NCBI RefSeq assembly: GCF_001570965.1
Contig: NZ_BCSR01000003.1
Span: 1 to 64,000, forward strand
Origin: Janibacter corallicola NBRC 107790
GTDB lineage: Bacteria; Actinomycetota; Actinomycetes; Actinomycetales; Dermatophilaceae
Direction of reading: 5' to 3'
DNA length: 64,000 nt
Under the pieces are notes generated by a model. That model worked only from the letters and a program-made list of their open reading frames with translations. It did no database searches and was not told the origin of the DNA. Shown here in pieces: positions 58,053 to 64,000 of the stretch. Every line of letters begins with the position of its first letter. Position 1 is the stretch's first letter. The position numbers and the translations under genes were made by a program.

Positions 58053-59522
58053 CTACCGGTGCGGGGCCGGGCGGGTGCGGTCGCGCTGGTCCTTCAGGGC
58101 CATGACGAGGGCGACGAGCACGACGACGGCGATGAGCGCGAAGCCGACGGTGGTCGCGGTGGCCCAGTCGGTGCGGCCGAGCGTGGCGAAGACCGTCCCG
58201 GTGATGACGGCGATCCCGATCGAGGTGCCGATGCGCTGGCCGGTCTGCATCACCGCCCCGGAGCTGCCGGCGTAGGCGAGGGGGACCTCGGCGAGGGTGA
58301 GGGTCTGGTTGGGGCTGATGACCGCCCCCTGGGCGATGCCGATGAAGACGAGGCTGGCGACCAGCCACCACTCGCTGAGGTGACCGCCGGCCTGCAGCTG
58401 GACCACGGCGATGCTCATGACCAGGCCGAGCAGGGCGCAGTAGAGCCCGCCGATGACGACCTTGCGTCCGTAACGGGTGACGCGGCTGCCGGCCCAGTGC
58501 GCCGCGTAGGCGGAGATCAGGGCCGAGGGGACCCCGACGAGCCCGGCCTGGAAGGCGCTCTTGCCGGTGCCCTCCTGCATGTAGAGGGCGACGAGCACCC
58601 AGATGCTCGTCATCCCCAGGAAGTAGAGCATGACGATGAGGCTGCCGTTGGTGAAGCTGCGGATCCTGAAGATGTCCAGGTCGACCATGGGGGAGCGACC
58701 GGTGCTGCGGTAGTGGCGCTCCCAGCGCACCCACACCCATGCCAGGAGGATGCCGAGCGGGAGGGTGAGCCAGAACCACGGGGAGGTCCCGCCCTCGACG
58801 AAGGGGAGCATCGTCGCCAGCACCGCGAGGCCCAGCAGGATCGACCCGACCGGGTCCAGCGAACGGGAGGCATGGGCCCCGTCGGCGGCGCTGCCGGCGC
58901 GCCGGAGCAGCGGGCGGGGGAACCAGCGCAGTGCGAGGGCCAGACACACCAGCCCGACCGGCACGTTGACGAGGAAGGTCAACCGCCAGCCGATCTCCGG
59001 GCCGCCGAGCTCGATGAGCAGCCCGCCGAGGACCGGGCCGATGCCGACGGCCACCCCGACGACGCTGCCGAAGGCCCCGAAGGCCCGCCCTCGCTCGGCC
59101 CCGCGGAAGTACTGCTGGATCATCCCGACGCCCTGCGGGTTGAGCAGTCCCGAGCCGACGCCCTGGATGAAGCGGGCGGCGTTGAGTGAGTTCGGATCCG
59201 GCGCCAGACCCGCGGCGACGGAGGAGAGGGTGAAGACGATGACGCCGAGGACGAAGAAGCCCCCGCGTCCCATGAGGTCACCGGCCCGACCCGCGGCGAC
59301 GAGGACGACACCGAAGGTCAGCGCGTACCCGGCGAGCACCCACTGGGCGTCGGAGTCGCTGGCCCCGAGGCCCTGCTGGATCGAGGGCAGTGCGACGTTG
59401 ACGATGCTCACGCCGACGAGCGACATGAAGATCGCCAGGAGGAGCACCCAGAGGATCTTCCAGCGCTGGGGGTCCGGCTCGAAGGACTCGGTCTCACCCG
59501 ACCCGACCTGACCGACCGTCAC
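58053..59522 (-). CDS. MFS transporter, DHA2 (EmrB/QacA) family
   Basis: 489-residue transporter with about 14 transmembrane segments. Features of the 14-TMS drug:H+ antiporter group are the VNVALPSIQQGLGASDSDAQWVLAGYALTFG start, the motif A-like loop GRAGDLMGRGGFF, and motif C GSVVGVAVGIGPVLGGLL. The substrate is unknown. The GTG at 59522 is preceded by AGGAGGGAACGC, a perfect ribosome site, and is preferred over the ATG at 59558. It is convergent to etfBA and has no regulator next to it. Confidence 0.92.
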   Translation of the reverse strand: MTVGQVGSGETESFEPDPQRWKILWVLLLAIFMSLVGVSIVNVALPSIQQGLGASDSDAQWVLAGYALTFGVVLVAAGRAGDLMGRGGFFVLGVIVFTLSSVAAGLAPDPNSLNAARFIQGVGSGLLNPQGVGMIQQYFRGAERGRAFGAFGSVVGVAVGIGPVLGGLLIELGGPEIGWRLTFLVNVPVGLVCLALALRWFPRPLLRRAGSAADGAHASRSLDPVGSILLGLAVLATMLPFVEGGTSPWFWLTLPLGILLAWVWVRWERHYRSTGRSPMVDLDIFRIRSFTNGSLIVMLYFLGMTSIWVLVALYMQEGTGKSAFQAGLVGVPSALISAYAAHWAGSRVTRYGRKVVIGGLYCALLGLVMSIAVVQLQAGGHLSEWWLVASLVFIGIAQGAVISPNQTLTLAEVPLAYAGSSGAVMQTGQRIGTSIGIAVITGTVFATLGRTDWATATTVGFALIAVVVLVALVMALKDQRDRTRPAPHR

Positions 59523-59745
59523 GCGTTCCCTCCTGATCTCGATGTGTGCACCATGCACGCAAACGTCACCGTCGCGTGGAACATTCCGTCATGTGGCCCC
59601 TCGGGAAGGTCGACGTGACGTCCGGGAGGGGGTGGCCGCCGCGAGGCCGAGGAACTGCATCGGGGTGACGGACCCGGCGGTGGTCATCGCCCCGGCTGCC
59701 GTTCCATGACCACGGCACGGGTCCCTCGTCTGCTCGATCGCCCCC

Positions 59746-60072
59746 TCAGGCCACGGCCGAGGCGAGCAGGACGTGCACGGCGGTGCCCGCGAAGATGCTG
59801 AGCGTCAGGTTCCCGCGCCACAGGTGTAGGCCCGCGGTGACGGCCAGCGCCAGTGCCGCCGGTCCGGCGGAGGTGAGGCTGGCGAGGTCGACGTCGCCGA
59901 GCGTGTGTACGACGAGCACGAGCATGATCCCCGGCGGCATCCACCGACCCAGGTCGGCGAGCAGTGCACTGTCGCGCAACGGTGCCAGCAGGGCGAAGGG
60001 GGTGGCCCGCAGCCCCCACGTGATCGCCGCCGCGAGCAGGACCGCGACGAGGTGGTGGACGTTCTCAGGCAC
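59746..60072 (-). CDS. azlD: AzlD-type branched-chain amino acid exporter subunit
   Basis: 108-residue membrane protein with four predicted helices; small partner of the AzlC permease (MPENVHHLVAVLLAAAITWGLRATPFALLAPLRD, GRWMPPGIMLVLVVHTL). AzlCD exports branched-chain amino acids or analogues such as azaleucine. Overlaps azlC by 8 bases. The 223-base gap to the MFS gene holds no gene that I can see. Confidence 0.92.
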   Translation of the reverse strand: MPENVHHLVAVLLAAAITWGLRATPFALLAPLRDSALLADLGRWMPPGIMLVLVVHTLGDVDLASLTSAGPAALALAVTAGLHLWRGNLTLSIFAGTAVHVLLASAVA

Positions 60073-60781
60073 GGTGGGTACCCCCCTTCGCCACGACGTG
60101 GGCCGCGACCAGGCCGGCGACGAAGAGCCCCATCGCGACGAGCAGCATGTTCGCGGGCGCCACGAGCAGCGCGGTGACAGCGCAGACGAGCGCCCACGCC
60201 GGGGCCGGGAGCGAGCGCTGCACCTTCCACGCCTCGATCGTCAGGACGACGAAGAGCGCGGTGACGGCGAACTCCAGCCCGCGCACCTGCGGCGGGATGA
60301 CCGACCCCAGCAGCGAGCCGATGACGACGCTGAGCACCCAGCAGGCCTGGAAGCCGGCCTGGATGGTGATGATCCGGGCCCGGCTCCACCACTGCGCCTC
60401 CGGCGGTGTCGTGAGGGCGTACGCCTCGTCGGTGAGCGCGAAGGTGCTGTACGCCCGCCAGCCGCGACCGTGGACCCGGTGCAGCGGGAAGGAGAGCGCG
60501 TAGAAGACGTGCCGGAAGTTCACCAGCAGGCTCGTCACCGCGACCTGGGCGAAGGGGGCGGCCGCCGCGAGCATCCCGACGAGGAGGAACTCCAGGGACC
60601 CGGCGAAGACGACGCCGGCGAGCACCGGCCGCCACCACCACGCGAGACCGGACTGCACGACGAGGACGCCGAGGGCGATCCCGAGCGGGAGCACGGCCAG
60701 GCCCGCCGGGGCGGTGGTGCGCCAGCCGGCGAGGACCTCCTCGCGCGTCCCGGTGGGCCGATCGTGCGTGGTGGTGGTCAT
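60065..60781 (-). CDS. azlC: AzlC-type branched-chain amino acid permease
   Basis: 238-residue large subunit with about seven membrane segments. Family features: PAGLAVLPLGIALGVLVVQSGLAWW, the central NFRHVFYALSFPLH motif and ALTDEAYAL. With AzlD it forms an exporter of branched-chain amino acids. Divergently transcribed from the broken lrp-type gene; in other bacteria azlCD is controlled by such a regulator (AzlB in Bacillus). Confidence 0.93.
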   Translation of the reverse strand: MTTTTHDRPTGTREEVLAGWRTTAPAGLAVLPLGIALGVLVVQSGLAWWWRPVLAGVVFAGSLEFLLVGMLAAAAPFAQVAVTSLLVNFRHVFYALSFPLHRVHGRGWRAYSTFALTDEAYALTTPPEAQWWSRARIITIQAGFQACWVLSVVIGSLLGSVIPPQVRGLEFAVTALFVVLTIEAWKVQRSLPAPAWALVCAVTALLVAPANMLLVAMGLFVAGLVAAHVVAKGGTHRA

Positions 60782-60845
60782 GGCGGCAATCCTAGAAAGG
60801 ATCGGGCGTTCCCGGGTTGCCTATGAGGGGCGCTAGTGTCTCCTC

Positions 60846-61297
60846 ATGGGCAATGAAACGACGAATGATGCGCTCGACTGGGCAATCATTGCCGAGCTCG
60901 AGGAGGACGCCCGACTGAGCAACGCCGAGCTCGCCCGCCGGGTGGGGCTGACCCCGGCCCCGTGCCTGCGCCGGGTGCAGCGGCTCGAGCGCGACGGGGT
61001 GATCACCGGCTACCACGCGCGGGTCGACCCGAGGTCGTCCGGGCGGGTCTCGAGGTCATCGTCGCCGTCGACATCGCGGTCAACGACGGCCCGACCTTCC
61101 TGGACTTCGAGGATGCCGTCACGGCGGTGCCCGAGGTGACCGAGGTGCGCAGGATGCTCGGCCAGCCGGACTACTACCTGCGCGTGCAGGTCGCCGACAT
61201 CGAGGCCTTCGAGGAGCTCATCGTCGCGGTGATCTCCCGGCTGCCCGCGGTCAGCCGGATCCTGTCGCACCAGACCATGCGCCTAGTCAAGGGGTGA
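60846..61297 (+). pseudogene. Lrp/AsnC family regulator, frameshifted
   Basis: The N-terminal helix-turn-helix (DWAIIAELEEDARLSNAELARRVGLTPAPCLRRVQRLERDGVITGYHARVDP) is in one frame and the C-terminal RAM domain (EVVRAGLEVIVAVDIAV to SHQTMRLVKG) continues in another. Restoring one G near 61031 rejoins them as RVDPEVVRAGLEV, a normal Lrp sequence of about 150 residues. Either a real one-base deletion or a sequencing error. TAGTGT ends 6 bases before the ATG. Divergent from azlCD, so probably its regulator. Confidence 0.85.
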
Positions 61298-61342
61298 GAA
61301 GGCGGGAATAACCCCCTTCGCGCGCTCGTAGACTCAGGGGTG

Positions 61343-62527
61343 ATGTCCACCTACCTCGACCACGCGGCGACCACGCCCATGACCCGGGCTGCCCGGGAGG
61401 CGATGGTCCAGCAGCTGGCCACGGCCGGCAACCCCTCGAGCCTGCACGAACCGGGCCGCGTCGCCCGCCGTGTCGTCGAGGAGTCGCGAGAACGGATCGC
61501 CGAGTCGCTCGGCGCCCGGCCCAGCGAGGTCGTCTTCACCTCCGGCGGCACCGAGGCGGACAACATCGCGGTCCTCGGCACGCTCCGCGCGGCCCGGGCC
61601 GCCGATGCCCGCCGCACCCGGATCGTCGCCAGCGCCGTCGAGCACCACGCTGTCCTCGACGCCGTCGACCACGCCGTCGAGCACGAGGGGGCCACGGCCA
61701 CCTTCGTCGTGCCGGGGGAGTGCGGCACCATCACGCCCGAGTCGGTCCGCGAGGCGATCGAGGAGGACCCCGGGTCCGTCGCGCTCGTCACGGTCATGTG
61801 GGCCAACAACGAGGTCGGCACCGTCCAGGACGTGGCCGCCATCGCCGCGATCGCCCACGAGCACGGCATCCCCGTGCACACCGACGCCGTGCAGGCGACC
61901 GCCCAGCTGCCGGTGGACTTCGGGGCCAGCGGTGTGGACCTGATGAGCGTCACCGCCCACAAGCTCGGCGGACCCGTCGGCGTCGGCGCCCTCATCGCCC
62001 GGCGCGACGCACGGCTCGTGCCGATCAGCCACGGCGGCGGCCAGGAGCGGGGCATCCGCTCCGGGACCGTCGACACCGCCGCCATCCGCGCCTTCGCCGT
62101 CGCACTCACCGACGCCGTCGGCCAGCGCGAGGTCGAGGCGCGTCGCCTCGCCGACCTGCGCGACCGCTTTCTCGCCGGCGCGGTCGCGCTCGACCTCGGC
62201 ATCCGGGTCACCGGCTGCTGGGAGCGCGGGGACGTGAGCACCCGCCTGCCCGGCAACGCCCACATCACCATCCCCGGGTGCGAGGGCGACTCGATGCTCT
62301 ACCTGCTCGACGCCGCCGGCATCGCCGTCTCGACGGGGTCCGCGTGCCAGGCCGGCATCCCGCAGCCCTCGCACGTCGTGCTCGCCATGGGACGCACCGA
62401 GGAGGAGGCCCGCGGCTCGCTGCGCGTCTCCTTCGGCTGGACCTCCACCGAGGAGGACGTCGACGCGATCCTGACCGCCCTGCCCGACGCCGTCTCGCGC
62501 GCCCGCCGTGCGAGCGGTGCCGCCTGA
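61343..62527 (+). CDS. Cysteine desulfurase
   Basis: 394-residue fold-type I PLP enzyme that takes sulfur from cysteine for thiolation and Fe-S clusters. PLP Lys in [13 protein letters not shown] (about 207), the persulfide Cys in STGSACQAG (about 334), and the N-terminal [10 protein letters not shown]. Class I NifS/IscS type. The upstream GTG at 61340 in the same frame is an alternative start; TAGACT at 61329-61334 is a likely -10. mnmA follows after 7 bases and uses the sulfur. Confidence 0.95.
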   Translation: MSTYLDHAATTPMTRAAREAMVQQLATAGNPSSLHEPGRVARRVVEESRERIAESLGARPSEVVFTSGGTEADNIAVLGTLRAARAADARRTRIVASAVEHHAVLDAVDHAVEHEGATATFVVPGECGTITPESVREAIEEDPGSVALVTVMWANNEVGTVQDVAAIAAIAHEHGIPVHTDAVQATAQLPVDFGASGVDLMSVTAHKLGGPVGVGALIARRDARLVPISHGGGQERGIRSGTVDTAAIRAFAVALTDAVGQREVEARRLADLRDRFLAGAVALDLGIRVTGCWERGDVSTRLPGNAHITIPGCEGDSMLYLLDAAGIAVSTGSACQAGIPQPSHVVLAMGRTEEEARGSLRVSFGWTSTEEDVDAILTALPDAVSRARRASGAA

Positions 62528-62534
62528 GGCCGCC

Positions 62535-63656
62535 GTGCGCGTCGTCGCAGCGATGAGCGGCGGTGTCGACTCCGCGGTCGCCGCCGCCCGGATGATCGAC
62601 GCCGGCCACGACGTGGTCGGCGTCCACCTCGCCCTGGCCCGGGACGCGAAGACCCTCCGCGAGGGGGCACGCGGCTGCTGCACCATCGAGGACGCCGGTG
62701 ACGCCCGCCGCGTCGCCGACCGGCTCGGCATCCCCTTCTACGTCTGGGACATGGCGACTCCCTTCGAGCAGGACGTGGTGGAGGACTTCGTCGCCGAGTA
62801 CGAGGCCGGTCGCACCCCCAACCCGTGCCTGCGCTGCAACGAGAAGATCAAGTTCGCGGCGCTGCTGGACAAGGCGCTCGCCCTCGGCTTCGACGCCGTC
62901 GCCACGGGGCACTACGCGCAGATCGCCGAGGGGCCGGACGGACGCGAGCTGCACCGCGCCGTCGACCCGCAGAAGGACCAGTCCTACGTCCTCGGCGTGC
63001 TCGACGAGGAGCAGCTCGCGCGGGCCTTCTTCCCGCTCGGGGACACGACCAAGCCGGACATCCGCACCGAGGCGGCCGAGCGCGGCTTCGCCGTCGCGAA
63101 GAAGCCGGACAGCCACGACATCTGCTTCATCTCCGACGGCAACACCCGCGGCTGGCTCACCGAGCGCCTCGGGGAGCGGCCCGGCGAGATCGTCGACGAG
63201 GGCAGCGGCGAGGTCGTCGGGGAGCACCGCGGGGCGTACGGCTTCACCGTCGGCCAGCGCCGCGGGCTGGGGCTCGAGCGCTCCTCCCTCGACGGCGAGG
63301 CGCGCTACGTCACGCGAGTCGAGGCCTCCTCCAACCGCGTCTTCATCGGCACCTCCGACCTGCTCGGGAACGACGTCATCGAGGCCGACCACGTGCGGTG
63401 GTGCGGCCCGGCGGCAGCCGGCGAGCACCGGCTCGGCGCCCAGCTGCGGGCGCACGGCGAGGAGATCCCGGCCACTGCGACCGTGACCGGCGAAGGGGGT
63501 GAGTCCCGCATCGTCGTGCGGCTGGACGACACCGTGCGCGGGGTCGCCCCGGGGCAGTCGGTCGTGCTCTACGACGGCACCCGGGTGGTCGGGTCGGGGA
63601 CCATCGTGCGGGCCGGGAGGGGCTCCCTCCGACCCGGCGGGGTGGCCTCGGCATGA
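62535..63656 (+). CDS. mnmA: tRNA-specific 2-thiouridylase
   Basis: 373-residue PP-loop ATPase that thiolates U34 of tRNAs for Lys, Glu and Gln. PP-loop [13 protein letters not shown] (about 5-17), catalytic Cys in [12 protein letters not shown] (about 98) and the persulfide Cys in [12 protein letters not shown] (about 196). GTG at 62535 chosen; an earlier in-frame GTG at 62508 lies inside the upstream gene. The sulfur donor is the cysteine desulfurase encoded directly before. Overlaps the next gene (ATGA). Confidence 0.97.
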   Translation: MRVVAAMSGGVDSAVAAARMIDAGHDVVGVHLALARDAKTLREGARGCCTIEDAGDARRVADRLGIPFYVWDMATPFEQDVVEDFVAEYEAGRTPNPCLRCNEKIKFAALLDKALALGFDAVATGHYAQIAEGPDGRELHRAVDPQKDQSYVLGVLDEEQLARAFFPLGDTTKPDIRTEAAERGFAVAKKPDSHDICFISDGNTRGWLTERLGERPGEIVDEGSGEVVGEHRGAYGFTVGQRRGLGLERSSLDGEARYVTRVEASSNRVFIGTSDLLGNDVIEADHVRWCGPAAAGEHRLGAQLRAHGEEIPATATVTGEGGESRIVVRLDDTVRGVAPGQSVVLYDGTRVVGSGTIVRAGRGSLRPGGVASA

Positions 63657-64000
63657 CGCTCGCCTCCGGTGTCGGGTCCTGGCCCGGCACGCACTCCCGC
63701 GATGCCGTGCGGGCGGTGCGCGACCTGCTCGGTGACGGCATCCCGCACCTGCCGGAGCTGCCCGCCCGCGGCCCCGGCGCCGACATGATCGGTCGGGGCG
63801 CCGCGCTGCTCGAGGGGCTGCACGTGGAGACCCAGCCGTACGGCTGGCGCTTCGTCGACCGGCCCGGTGGGGACGAAGGGCGAGCCCGCGCCTTCCTCCG
63901 CGAGGACCTGGACGAGCTCGCCGAGGCCTACGACGGGTGGCGTGGGCCGCTGAAGCTGCAGGTCGCCGGGCCGTGGACCCTCGGCGCCCACGTCGAGCTG
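63653..64000 (+). CDS. MetE-like (cobalamin-independent methionine synthase C-terminal domain) protein, cut by the window end
   Basis: The first 116 residues are present: [50 protein letters not shown], then [14 protein letters not shown]. The pattern fits the UROD/MetE-C-like barrel proteins that follow mnmA in many actinobacteria and are annotated as methionine synthase, vitamin-B12 independent. Real activity is unproven for this short class. The ATG overlaps the mnmA stop. The gene continues past base 64000. Confidence 0.85.
   Translation, partial: MTLASGVGSWPGTHSRDAVRAVRDLLGDGIPHLPELPARGPGADMIGRGAALLEGLHVETQPYGWRFVDRPGGDEGRARAFLREDLDELAEAYDGWRGPLKLQVAGPWTLGAHVEL

Noticed and set aside
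59546-59558. Operator GTGCA-CCA-TGCAC upstream of the MFS gene
   Set aside because: Only 5 bp arms, expected by chance, and no regulator gene nearby.

Overview
This is a 64 kb chromosomal window from a high-GC (roughly 70% or more by eye) actinobacterium. Gene order (argS-lysA-hom-thrC-thrB-rho-rpmE-prfA-prmC-tsaC-glyA-wecA-like-atpIBEFHAGD-C), the actinobacterial mismatch endonuclease NucS, the GlgE alpha-glucan genes and the short ATP synthase epsilon subunit point to Actinomycetota, probably Micrococcales and perhaps an Intrasporangiaceae relative (inference; no 16S gene is present). Coding density is high, many neighbours overlap by 1-4 bases, and several genes have a TAnnnT hexamer 5-8 bases before the start codon, as expected for leaderless transcripts.

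Layout. 1-8.7 kb: tRNA-Arg(CCG), argS, the lysine/threonine genes lysA-hom-thrC-thrB, then rho. 8.7-16.8 kb: a repeat-rich gap, a GNAT gene, rpmE with a SigR-like promoter, prfA-prmC-tsaC-glyA, a WecA-like transferase, then two orphan genes of atypical codon use. 16.8-25.5 kb: the F1Fo ATP synthase operon behind a Rex-like operator, with a hairpin and a DUF2752 gene between atpD and atpC. 25.6-37.5 kb: a cobalamin adenosyltransferase, ethylmalonyl-CoA mutase, a stomatin/NfeD pair, nucS, a hydroxyacyl-CoA dehydrogenase, crotonyl-CoA carboxylase/reductase, methylmalonyl-CoA epimerase, thiolase and MeaB. Together these supply much of the ethylmalonyl-CoA pathway for acetyl-CoA assimilation. 37.5-40.4 kb: a membrane Ser/Thr kinase, a thiamine-binding-type protein and a thioredoxin-fold/TPR protein.

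40.4-52.6 kb: alpha-glucan metabolism (glgB-mak-glgE, divergent glgP, glgX) around a DAACS-family symporter; no treS is present here. 52.6-57.9 kb: YbjN protein, enoyl-CoA hydratase, methyltransferase, hexapeptide acyltransferase, a lone NIF3-insert-type domain, and etfBA. 58-64 kb: an MFS exporter, azlCD, a frameshifted Lrp-family regulator, cysteine desulfurase, mnmA and the start of a MetE-like gene.

The most unusual signal is not a gene. The nonamer CGAAGGGGG (extended consensus RCGAAGGGGGC) occurs about 38 times by hand count, where about 2 are expected. It appears on both strands, inside and between genes, and twice as inverted pairs forming the stems of strong hairpins between genes. 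That pattern resembles DNA uptake sequences of Neisseria and Pasteurellaceae; its role here is unknown. Other points of interest are the Rex-like site on the atp promoter, the SigR-like rpmE promoter with a perfect inverted repeat at the predicted transcript start, a C-N-C hydroxyacyl-CoA dehydrogenase that looks like a truncated tandem enzyme, and the broken lrp next to azlCD.
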